DNA from: an uncultured Dehalococcoidia bacterium
GTDB taxonomy: Bacteria; Chloroflexota; Dehalococcoidia; Lucifugimonadales; UBA1123
DNA length: 64,000 bases
Direction of reading: 5' to 3'
Assembly: GCA_951812505.1 (NCBI GenBank)
Contig: CATOSI010000002.1
Location: 496,001 to 560,000 of the forward strand
The translations under genes and the position numbers were made by a program. How positions within the stretch are numbered: position 1 is the first letter of the stretch; every line of letters begins with the position of its first letter. The notes below the pieces were generated by a model. That model was not told where the DNA came from and did no database searches. It saw nothing but the letters and a program-made list of their open reading frames with translations. Shown here one piece after another: positions 48,987 through 57,900 of this stretch.

Positions 48987-51194
48987 ATGGCCTCAGAGCA
49001 GACAGCCCCAGACACCATCCCCCCCACCCCTTCCATTCCGATTACGTCGCGGCTGAGTTCCGCGTTGAGCGACGCTCGCGCCGGCATCCGCTGGTGGGAG
49101 GTATTGTGCTACGCCGCGCTTCTGGTTATCGGGTTGACGATGCGGCTCTGGGACCTGGGCGCGCGGGCGATGCACCACGATGAGAGTCTGCACGCTCTCT
49201 ACTCCTGGAAACTCTCCAACGGAGAGGGCTTCGCGCACAACCCTATGATGCACGGCCCTCTGCAGTTCGAAGTGAACGCAGCTCTGTTCTTCGTGCTTGG
49301 CGACAGTGAGACCACCGCCAGAGTCCTGTACGCTCTCATGGGGTCCGTTCTGATACTCATACCGTTCCTGTTCAGAAGCAGGCTTGGACGGCTTGGCGCG
49401 CTTTTCGCCGCCGCGATGCTGACTGTTTCCCCCGCTATGCTGTATTACAGTCGGTTCGCGCGCAACGACATACTGATGGCGGTGTGGACATTCGGCCTCG
49501 TCATCTGCATGTGGCGATACTTCGACGAGGGTCGCCACCGATACCTGTACATAGCCGCCGCGCTGCTCGCGCTCATGTTCGCCACCAAAGAGTCCGCTTA
49601 CATGGTCGTCGGCATGATGGGACTCTGGTGCTTCCTCATGGCCGTTCAGCCGAACCTGTCGCGAGTATGGGCGAATATCGAAGCACAGGGAGTCTCTCCC
49701 CCCGTAGCCCTGGGCCGCGTTGCGAACGGCGCATGGAATTCGGTCCTGGACGTACTGAATGCGTCAAAACATGGGGGCCCGGCAACTTTCATGGTGTTCC
49801 TCATCCTGGTGACGCTGCCGATGTGGTCTGCTTTCGCCGCCCTCTTCCAGGATACACCCCTTCTGAGCTGGATGAATCTCACTCTCGCGGCGGGCGAGGG
49901 CAGTCCGCGCATAGGAGACCCTGTGGGCGGCGGCAACGTCATCGCATTCGTGATCGTGGTCGGCATGATAGCGCTCTCCGCCTACTTCGGTTACCGCTGG
50001 AACCTATGGCTCTGGCTGGGATGCGCGAACATCTTCTACATCATCTGGATTCTGCTGTACACCACGTTCCTGACCAATTTCGCAGGCGTAAAGAGCGGCA
50101 TATGGCAGGCATTGGGCTACTGGATAGTGCAGCAGGGAGAGGGACGTGGAAGCCAGCCCTGGTACTACTACTTCCTGATCACCTCTGTGTACGAATTCCT
50201 GCCCTTCATGCTCGGAATCGTCGCGGCGATCTACTACATACGCAAGCGCGATACTTTCGGCGTGTTCCTGGCGTTCTGGTCTCTGATGACTTTCGTACTG
50301 TACACAATCGCCAGCGAGAAGATGCCCTGGCTCCTGGTGAACATCGCCCTGCCCTTCATCATAATGACCGGCAAATTCCTGTCGGAGATAGTGAACAAAA
50401 TCGCTTGGCGCGATATGGCGAGGGAGGGACGCTACCTTCTGCTATTAGGTGTTCCGGTATTCGCGATACTGCTGTGGAGCCTGATCATCTACTCATCAAG
50501 CGGTTCGGCTCTCCAGGACATATTGATTCAGGTGGTCGCCGCCCTCGCTCTGGTCGGGCTGTTTGCGGTGGGCGTGTACATGTATCGCAGAATCGGCCGG
50601 ACGCAGTTCCTGACCGTCTCCACTCTGGGCCTCGCCGCCCTGCTGCTGGCGCTGAGCGTGCGTTCCGGCGTCATCGCCGCCTACCAGAACGGCGACACCC
50701 CGGTCGAGCTGATCGTCTATACGCAGACCTCGCCGGATGTGACCAGTCTCCTGGACACCTTCGATGAGACCGGAGCCGGTACTGATATGCCCGTCGAGAT
50801 TGACGCCACCTCCGGCTTCAGCTGGCCCTGGGCCTGGTACTTCAGAGACGCTACCAACGTGCAGTACCCGGTGCATAACGAGAACTCCTTCGACAGGTCC
50901 CGCGACGACCGGGTACTCGTGGTTCACTCCACCAACCAGTCCTGGGCGGACACCGGCCTCGGAGAGAGCTATCTCGACGGCAAGCGCATCCGACACCGCT
51001 GGTGGTTCCCCGAGCACACATACAGGAACCTGACCCCCGGCAAACTGGTGAGCGGGCTGTTGGACAGGTCGGCGTGGCGCGGCGCGATGAACTACTGGCT
51101 GAACAGGGACGGAGTGTACGACATCCTGGGCAGCGAAGATTCCTACGTCTATTTCAACGCCAGCGTGCCCCAGTACTATCAGGGCGCGCCCTGA
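48987..51194 (+). CDS. TIGR03663-like (Agl23-like) membrane protein
   Basis: LGARAMHHDESLHALYSWKLSNGEGFAHNPMMHGPLQFEVNAALFFVLGDSETTARVLYALMGS. Confidence 0.88.
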   Translation: MASEQTAPDTIPPTPSIPITSRLSSALSDARAGIRWWEVLCYAALLVIGLTMRLWDLGARAMHHDESLHALYSWKLSNGEGFAHNPMMHGPLQFEVNAALFFVLGDSETTARVLYALMGSVLILIPFLFRSRLGRLGALFAAAMLTVSPAMLYYSRFARNDILMAVWTFGLVICMWRYFDEGRHRYLYIAAALLALMFATKESAYMVVGMMGLWCFLMAVQPNLSRVWANIEAQGVSPPVALGRVANGAWNSVLDVLNASKHGGPATFMVFLILVTLPMWSAFAALFQDTPLLSWMNLTLAAGEGSPRIGDPVGGGNVIAFVIVVGMIALSAYFGYRWNLWLWLGCANIFYIIWILLYTTFLTNFAGVKSGIWQALGYWIVQQGEGRGSQPWYYYFLITSVYEFLPFMLGIVAAIYYIRKRDTFGVFLAFWSLMTFVLYTIASEKMPWLLVNIALPFIIMTGKFLSEIVNKIAWRDMAREGRYLLLLGVPVFAILLWSLIIYSSSGSALQDILIQVVAALALVGLFAVGVYMYRRIGRTQFLTVSTLGLAALLLALSVRSGVIAAYQNGDTPVELIVYTQTSPDVTSLLDTFDETGAGTDMPVEIDATSGFSWPWAWYFRDATNVQYPVHNENSFDRSRDDRVLVVHSTNQSWADTGLGESYLDGKRIRHRWWFPEHTYRNLTPGKLVSGLLDRSAWRGAMNYWLNRDGVYDILGSEDSYVYFNASVPQYYQGAP

Positions 51195-51322
51195 GGAGGC
51201 GCGGCAGCTCCAACCGCCACACATCCCACCGCAAGAAATGAGTCAGCGTAAATGAGACACTCTCCGGTCCGCAGCCGTCCTGTTCAAATAAGGGTGGAGG
51301 CTCAGCCTTCCTTCAAGGGAAT

Positions 51323-52342
51323 ATGAAATACTGGATCGGCATCGGAGTCAGCATAATACTGCTGGCTTATTTTCTGTTCACGGTGGACATACGGCGGATG
51401 CTGGACGCACTCGCAGGCGCGAACTACTGGTACATCATCCCGTCCGTTGCGATGTACTTCGTATCTGTGTACTTCCGCTCGATGCGCTGGAGCGTCATGC
51501 TCAGGCACCTCAAGCCGGTCGGTACCCACAGGCTGTTTCCCGTCGTCATTGTAGGATACATGGCCAACAACCTGCTTCCCATGCGTCTGGGAGAACTTGT
51601 GCGGAGCTACTACCTGAGTCAGCGCGAAGGTGTCAGCGCTACCTCAGCGCTGGTAACAGTGTTCGTCGAGAGGATATTCGACGCGCTCGCGCTGCTGTTC
51701 TTCATCGCGGTCATTACACCGTTCGTCCCGATTACAAGTCTTGCCGAGGACTTTTCCGCCTTCCTGGGCATACCGGCCGGCCTGCTGATGCTCGGACTCA
51801 CCCTGCCCTTCATCGGGGCGTTCTGCGTTCTTGCCCTGCTTGCCGCGTATCCTGAGCAGACCCATTCAATCGTCCTTCGTCTGCTTGGCAGGCTTCCCGA
51901 AAAGATAACGTCCATCCTGGACGGTCTGCTGACGAGGGCCCTGGAAGGCATCGCTCCACTTCGCGAACCGCGAATCCTGGCCGCGCTCTTCGGACTTTCT
52001 ATTCCGATATGGCTCACCGAGGTGGCAGTCTTCTGGCTAATGGGCTACTCTTTCGGAATAGACCAATACCACGACGGGCATATCCAGATGGCCGTGAATA
52101 TGGTCCTTACCACTGCCATTACCAACATCGGCGGCTCCATACCCGCCGCTCCCGGCGGCCTGGGACTGTTCGAGGTTATAGCGCGCGAGGTCCTGGTCCT
52201 GGGGCCGCTGGCCACAGTCGACAAGCCGGTCGCCGGCGGCTACGTGGTAGCGCTTCACGCGGTGATACTGCTGCCGGTCATTGTCCTGGGCCAGATAATA
52301 CTGTGGACGAGTCATCTCTCACTGAGAAGGCTGTCGAGATAA
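51323..52342 (+). CDS. lysylphosphatidylglycerol synthase-TM/UPF0104 family membrane protein
   Basis: MYFVSVYFRSMRWSVMLRHLKPVG, VVIVGYMANNLLPMRLGELVRSYYLSQREGVSATSALVTVFVERIFD. Confidence 0.9.
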   Translation: MKYWIGIGVSIILLAYFLFTVDIRRMLDALAGANYWYIIPSVAMYFVSVYFRSMRWSVMLRHLKPVGTHRLFPVVIVGYMANNLLPMRLGELVRSYYLSQREGVSATSALVTVFVERIFDALALLFFIAVITPFVPITSLAEDFSAFLGIPAGLLMLGLTLPFIGAFCVLALLAAYPEQTHSIVLRLLGRLPEKITSILDGLLTRALEGIAPLREPRILAALFGLSIPIWLTEVAVFWLMGYSFGIDQYHDGHIQMAVNMVLTTAITNIGGSIPAAPGGLGLFEVIAREVLVLGPLATVDKPVAGGYVVALHAVILLPVIVLGQIILWTSHLSLRRLSR

Positions 52343-52399
52343 TACATAAGGCCTGCGATTGTAATAACATCCGACCGCTGTACTAGGGGACGTGAGACT

Positions 52400-53722
52400 T
52401 TGAGAATCGGAATCATCGGCGCTGGGGCGACCGGACTTCCGGCGGCCTACGATCTGCTTAAGGCGGGCCATCAGGCCGTCGTTTACGAGCGAGCTCCCTT
52501 CATCGGCGGCCACGCCTCCACTTTTGACGTCGGTGGCGAGCGACTGGAGCGCGGGTACCACCACTGGTTCACGTCCGACACCGACATCCTCGACCTGCTC
52601 GAAGAGATCGGCCTTGGACACACCATCCGCTGGATAGACTCGACCGCCGGTACGCTCTACGACGGCCATATCTACGACTTCGTCACCCCGTTCGATCTGC
52701 TCAAATTCAAGCCGCTCAGCCTGCCCGACCGCGTTCGCCTCGGGCTTATGACTCTCTACCTGCAGCGTCAGAAGGACTGGCGCAAGTACGAGGGCGTTAC
52801 CACCGTCGAGTGGCTCAGAAAGTACGGTGGGCAGCGCATGTACGACACCTTCTGGGGGCCGATGCTGCGCGGCAAGTTCGGCGAGGACTACTACAACCAG
52901 GTCACGATGGCCTGGTTGTGGGGCAAGGTCAACACCCGCGTCAAGTCGCGCGGCAAGAGCATGGTGAAGGAGAAACTAGGCTACCCGATGGGCAGCTTCG
53001 GGTTGGTGTTCGACACGCTGGCCGACAAGATACGAGAGATGGGCGGCGAGGTGCATATCTCCGCTTCGGTGAACCGGATACAGGTTGAGAACGACGGCGT
53101 TCGCGGGCTGGAAGTCCAATTCGGACGGAACGACCCCGTTGACGAGCATTTCGACGTGGTTCTGGCGACCACGCCCTCCCCCGTCTTCACCCGGCTGGTG
53201 CCGAAACTGCCCGAGGACTACCAGGCACGGCTGGACAGCGCTCGCTATATGTCCGCTGTGCTCATAGTCATGGTGCTGGACCGGCAGATGTCAAACGTGT
53301 ACTGGCTCAACGTCGCGGATCGCTCCATCCCGTTCGTCGGCGTCATCGAGCACACCAACCTGATAGGCCCCGAACACTACGGCGGCAAGCACATCGTTTA
53401 CCTGTCCAACTACCTCACCACCGACAACCCGCTATACCGCATGGACCAGGACGAACTGCTCGAAGAGTACCTGCCCCATCTGCGCAAGATAAATCCCGAC
53501 TTCTCGCCCGACTGGATAGAGAAGGTCTATCACCATAGGGTGGACGGAGCCCAGCCCGTCATCGGCGTGAACTACTCCGATCACATACCCGGACACCGGA
53601 CGCCCTTCGACGGTGTCTATCTCGCCAACACCACCCAGATATACCCCGAAGACCGCGGCACGAACTACAGCGTGCGCATGGGTCGTCAGCTCGCGCGCAT
53701 GATCATGGAAGACAATCGTTAG
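52400..53722 (+). CDS. NAD(P)/FAD-dependent oxidoreductase (protoporphyrinogen oxidase/UGM-like)
   Basis: MRIGIIGAGATGLPAAYDLLKAGHQAVVYERAPFIGGHASTF FAD-binding motif. Confidence 0.92.
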   Translation: MRIGIIGAGATGLPAAYDLLKAGHQAVVYERAPFIGGHASTFDVGGERLERGYHHWFTSDTDILDLLEEIGLGHTIRWIDSTAGTLYDGHIYDFVTPFDLLKFKPLSLPDRVRLGLMTLYLQRQKDWRKYEGVTTVEWLRKYGGQRMYDTFWGPMLRGKFGEDYYNQVTMAWLWGKVNTRVKSRGKSMVKEKLGYPMGSFGLVFDTLADKIREMGGEVHISASVNRIQVENDGVRGLEVQFGRNDPVDEHFDVVLATTPSPVFTRLVPKLPEDYQARLDSARYMSAVLIVMVLDRQMSNVYWLNVADRSIPFVGVIEHTNLIGPEHYGGKHIVYLSNYLTTDNPLYRMDQDELLEEYLPHLRKINPDFSPDWIEKVYHHRVDGAQPVIGVNYSDHIPGHRTPFDGVYLANTTQIYPEDRGTNYSVRMGRQLARMIMEDNR

Positions 53723-53743
53723 ACACTCACGGAGGCCACCCAA

Positions 53744-54925
53744 ATGACCGATCTTATTCTCAAAGGCGGCAGAGTCCTTGACCCGTCACAGGGCATAGAC
53801 GCCCAGATGGACGTCGCGGTCGCGAACGGCGCGATCTCCGAAGTCGCCCCTGACATTGCCCCCGGCCCCGAGACCCGCGTGATTGATGTCGCCGGAAATC
53901 TGGTCACACCGGGACTGATAGACCTGCACACCCACGTCTATCACGGCGTCAACCAGACCGGCATAGACCCCGATCTCGCTGGAGTTTACGCGGGCGTCAC
54001 CACCGTCGTGGATGCCGGAAGCGCGGGCTGCTACTCCTTCGGAGGCTTCCCTGAGCACGTCGTACCCAATTCCAAGACCCGCATCGTCTGTATGCTCCAC
54101 ATATCCCGCACCGGGCTCAACTACCAGCCCGAACTGTCCCGCCGTGAGGACATTGACATCGAGGAGACCGTTCGCGTCATACTCGCCAACAAGCCCCTGA
54201 TACAGGGAGTGAAGATCAGGGCCATCGGCCCCGCCGTTCCCGTCATGGGCGTCGAGATAGTGAAACTGGCCAAGCAGGCCGCCAACGAGACGGGCGTCCG
54301 GCTCATGGTGCATATCGGCGACCGCTCCATCAACGACGAAGGCAAGACGATCACCCACGAACTTCTGCCCCTGCTCGAATCGGGCGACATCATCACCCAC
54401 CTGTTCAGTGGAAACGCGGGCCGCATCCTGGACGACGACGGCAAAGTCCTGCCCGAGGTGATGGACGCCCAGCAGAGGGGCGTATTCCTGGACACCGCGC
54501 ACGGACGACAGAACTTCAGCTTTGACGTAGCCAGATCAGCGCTCGACCAGGGCGTGGAGCCGCGCTCCATCAGCACCGATCTCACCATCCCCGGACGACT
54601 CAACACCGTCCACAGCATGGTCGAGATGATGTCCCGATTCCTCGCGCTCGGATTCAGCCTCGAAGACGTGATCCGAATGTCCACGATCAACCCCGCCTCC
54701 GCGCTCGACATGGAAGACACCCTCGGCAGCCTCGCCGTGGGACGCGAGGCCGACATCAGCGTGCTCGAGGAAGCCACGGGCAACTGGCTGTTCCACGACA
54801 CCGAGGGCGCGACCTTAACGGGCGACAAGGCTATCACCCCAGTCCTCACCGTCAAGGATGGCGAGGTCTTCACCGCCGAATGGGGCCCTCGCCCCTGGGG
54901 CTGGCTGCCGGACACCGCCGACTGA
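53744..54925 (+). CDS. amidohydrolase/deacetylase family metallohydrolase
   Basis: LILKGGRVLDPSQGIDAQMDVAVANGAISEVAPD..VTPGLIDLHTHVYHGVN. Confidence 0.92.
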   Translation: MTDLILKGGRVLDPSQGIDAQMDVAVANGAISEVAPDIAPGPETRVIDVAGNLVTPGLIDLHTHVYHGVNQTGIDPDLAGVYAGVTTVVDAGSAGCYSFGGFPEHVVPNSKTRIVCMLHISRTGLNYQPELSRREDIDIEETVRVILANKPLIQGVKIRAIGPAVPVMGVEIVKLAKQAANETGVRLMVHIGDRSINDEGKTITHELLPLLESGDIITHLFSGNAGRILDDDGKVLPEVMDAQQRGVFLDTAHGRQNFSFDVARSALDQGVEPRSISTDLTIPGRLNTVHSMVEMMSRFLALGFSLEDVIRMSTINPASALDMEDTLGSLAVGREADISVLEEATGNWLFHDTEGATLTGDKAITPVLTVKDGEVFTAEWGPRPWGWLPDTAD

Positions 54926-55088
54926 GTTCAGCGAAACATGGATTTCATACGCCCAACAACAGCGCTGATACTTCTGGGATCCTGTCTTGCGTTTGCAGGA
55001 TTCGCACTCGACAAAATAGCGGAGCGTACCGACGCAAGCGCGATGAGGAACTGAGTAGGGAACAGGAGAACTTCTCTGGAGAAACGCA

Positions 55089-55388
55089 ATGACCACTTTC
55101 TTGAAAGACCTCAGATGGCGAGAACATCCCGAAGATTTCAGTTGGGAAGAACAGAGAATCCTGCTGGCATTGTCAACCAAGCGTTGGCACTGGAGAACGC
55201 ACGACAATCTTCGTTGGGTGACCAGATTGCCCGAAGACGAATTCGATCATGCTCTGGCTTCACTTATGAAAGACGGGCTGGTTCGTGGATGGGTCTCCGA
55301 TGACTGGAAACCGATCTTCGGCCTGACCGAACGTGTAGGCCGCGGATCCCATCCTCTCAAAGACCGTAGGCTGGCTGCCAAGAACTAG
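55089..55388 (+). CDS. hypothetical protein
   Basis: 99 aa ORF with coding-like sequence. Confidence 0.5.
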   Translation: MTTFLKDLRWREHPEDFSWEEQRILLALSTKRWHWRTHDNLRWVTRLPEDEFDHALASLMKDGLVRGWVSDDWKPIFGLTERVGRGSHPLKDRRLAAKN

Positions 55389-55685
55389 ACTGCCACTACC
55401 CGAAGAGACTATCCATAGACCGCCCTGCGGTCTCGTGCGCTTCCACGAAATCCCAGCCGTACTCCACGCCGAGCCCAGGGCATTCTGGCGCATCCACCGC
55501 GTCGCGCCCGTCCCTGTCCTAGCCCTTCACCGGGATATTCATCCCCATGCCCATCTCATAACGGTTGGCGATTCGCATCGTCGCCTGTATCAGGATTTTA
55601 CCAGAACAACTGTTGCATTATATCCATGTCCTTTGCTAATATAACAGAACATAAATACTGCTGCAGTCGAAAGGTGATTCCATCC

Positions 55686-56393
55686 ATGTCCAACCGGAAA
55701 CCCCGATGCTCCGCCCTCAACAGCAAAGGAAAACCCTGCAACGCTCGCCCTATACAGCCCGAAGGTCTCTGCTTCGGACACCACCCCAAGGCCGACGAGT
55801 GGCGAAAGAAGGGCGGACGTCCCCGTGCTCGCAATCGCTCGCACATATCCGATCCGTCCCCTGTTTCCGACCTGATGGGAGACAGCGCGCTCAGTCCTCT
55901 GCTCCGCAACATGGAAGAAATCCTGGTCCAGCTCAGTCGTGACGACATCGAACCCGACAGGGCAAGAGCGATGGTAACGGTCACCAACGCCATGATGAAG
56001 ATAATGGACAAGACCGGCGACTACCCCGCGCCCGAGCCCGAACAGAGCGATGACCACCCCTTTAGCTGGATGTTCAACGACCCGCCGGACTGGTTTATTG
56101 AAGCCCGCGAACACGCACAGGCCATGGTCGAAACTCACGAAGAGCGACTTGTCTCCGACCCCGAATATGCCGAAGAATGGAGACTCCACGAGGAGGAGCA
56201 ACTGCGCGACGAGGAAGACTTCTACTACGCTATGACCGAAGCCGTCAAGAGCCTTGAGACCGTAGATCACTCGCAGCCGCCCAGTGATAGCCGGTACGAG
56301 GACGCCGCCCAGGAAGCTATGCACGAGACATTCAAGCAAGCTGTCGCCGAGCGCGAAGCCCAACGCACGCAGGCCGACCCCACACCAGTTTGA
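55686..56393 (+). CDS. HGGxSTG-like/zinc-finger protein of unknown function
   Basis: MSNRKPRCSALNSKGKPCNARPIQPEGLCFGHHPKADEWRKKGGRP. Confidence 0.65.
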   Translation: MSNRKPRCSALNSKGKPCNARPIQPEGLCFGHHPKADEWRKKGGRPRARNRSHISDPSPVSDLMGDSALSPLLRNMEEILVQLSRDDIEPDRARAMVTVTNAMMKIMDKTGDYPAPEPEQSDDHPFSWMFNDPPDWFIEAREHAQAMVETHEERLVSDPEYAEEWRLHEEEQLRDEEDFYYAMTEAVKSLETVDHSQPPSDSRYEDAAQEAMHETFKQAVAEREAQRTQADPTPV

Positions 56394-56484
56394 CGACAAT
56401 TCCGGTTATTGGCGAAACTGGTCTGATCCAACCAGTTTTCAACCAGTTTTTCCCCGAAACTGGTATCTGTTTCCGCACCAGTTT
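56384..56484. promoter_or_regulatory. cluster of six ACCAGTTT/AAACTGGT sites
   Basis: ACCAGTTT at 56384, 56431, 56442, 56477; AAACTGGT at 56415 and 56457. Confidence 0.65.
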
Positions 56485-56596
56485 CAAAGAGACGCCGATA
56501 CCGATCCGATAACCCGTTTGCCCAACCCGCCAGGCCGACTCTATAATCCACACCGCGACGACCAAACCCGATACTTGACCCGGAGATAAGACCCAC

Positions 56597-57385
56597 ATGA
56601 CCGACGACATTCTCGTATCCACACAGGACCGCATAGCGACCGTCACCTTCAACCGACCGCGACAGCGCAACGCCATCAGCTATCACGGCTGGCTCGAACT
56701 CAGGCGCATTGCCATGGACCTCGACCGCGACCCTGACGTCCGTGTCGTCATGTTCACCGGAGCGGGCGACGCCGCGTTCTCCGCCGGAGCAGACATCAAG
56801 GACTTCGAGGACTACCGCGACAACTCCGAGAAGGCGGTCGTGTACGCCGAGGCTTTCGACGGCGCGATGGACGCCATCGAGGCCATGTCCAAGCCCACCA
56901 TCTGCCTTATAAAAGGCTTCTGCGTCGGCGGCGGCTGCGAACTCTCCATGGCAACCGACATCCGAATCGCCGCCGACAACAGCCGCTTTGGAATCCCGGT
57001 TGCGCGCCTCTCCATCCTCGTCGCGTACAAGGAGATGCGTCGGCTCGTCCAGCTAGTTGGGCCCGGTAACGCCGCCTACATCCTGCTATCCGCCCGTTTG
57101 ATAGATGCGCAGGAAGCGCACAGAATCGGACTTGTGACCCAGGTCGTCCCGTTGGAAGAAGTGTCCGACGTAGCCTACGACCTCGCCCGTGAGATGGTAC
57201 CACTCGCGCCGCTGTCCCAGGCGCGCCACAAGAAGATACTCCAGACAGTCCTCAAGAACCCGGGCCTTGAGTCCCTGTCCGAAGAGGAAGAACTGCTCCC
57301 CTTCACCAACTTCGACAGCGAGGACTTCCAGGAAGGCCGCAGCGCATTCATCGAACGCCGCACCCCAAACTTCCAGGGCCGCTGA
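56597..57385 (+). CDS. enoyl-CoA hydratase/isomerase family protein
   Basis: VTFNRPRQRNAISYHGWLEL, AFSAGADIKDF, IKGFCVGGGCELSMATDIRIAADNSRFGIPVARL. Confidence 0.95.
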   Translation: MTDDILVSTQDRIATVTFNRPRQRNAISYHGWLELRRIAMDLDRDPDVRVVMFTGAGDAAFSAGADIKDFEDYRDNSEKAVVYAEAFDGAMDAIEAMSKPTICLIKGFCVGGGCELSMATDIRIAADNSRFGIPVARLSILVAYKEMRRLVQLVGPGNAAYILLSARLIDAQEAHRIGLVTQVVPLEEVSDVAYDLAREMVPLAPLSQARHKKILQTVLKNPGLESLSEEEELLPFTNFDSEDFQEGRSAFIERRTPNFQGR

Positions 57386-57414
57386 GGACATTCATAATCA
57401 GAGGAGCCGACATA

Positions 57415-57837
57415 ATGCGAGTCATGGTCCTGGTGAAGGCAACAAAAGACAGTGAAGCCGGCATCATGCCCTCCCCGGAACTCTTCGAGGCCATGGGCAG
57501 ATTCAACGAAGAGCTGATAGAGGCGGGCATAATGCAGACCGGCGACGGTCTTAAGCCGTCGTCCGAGGGCAAGCGAATCGCGTTCGACGGCCCTGGCCGC
57601 ACCGTCATAGACGGCCCATTCGTACACACCGGCGAACTCGTCGCAGGCTTCTGGCTGTGGGAAGTCGCGGACATGGACGAAGCGGTCGAGTGGGTGAAAC
57701 GCTGCCCCAACCCGATGCCCGGCCCAAGCGAAATCGAGATACGCCCCCTGTACGAACTCTCCGACTTCGCCGACGCCATCCCGCCCGAGGTCGCCGAGCA
57801 AGAAGGGCAATTGCGCGAGAAGCTATCCGAGCATTGA
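57415..57837 (+). CDS. YciI/DGPF-domain protein
   Basis: MRVMVLVKATKDSEAG..LIEAGIMQTGDGLKPSSEGKRIAFDGPGRTVIDGPFVHTGELVAGFWLWEVADMDEAVEWVKRCP. Confidence 0.92.
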   Translation: MRVMVLVKATKDSEAGIMPSPELFEAMGRFNEELIEAGIMQTGDGLKPSSEGKRIAFDGPGRTVIDGPFVHTGELVAGFWLWEVADMDEAVEWVKRCPNPMPGPSEIEIRPLYELSDFADAIPPEVAEQEGQLREKLSEH

Positions 57838-57900
57838 TAGCTCAGCCTTGATTCCACACCAAGTCACACCATCGCGGAAACGTATCGGTACGAGGCGCGG

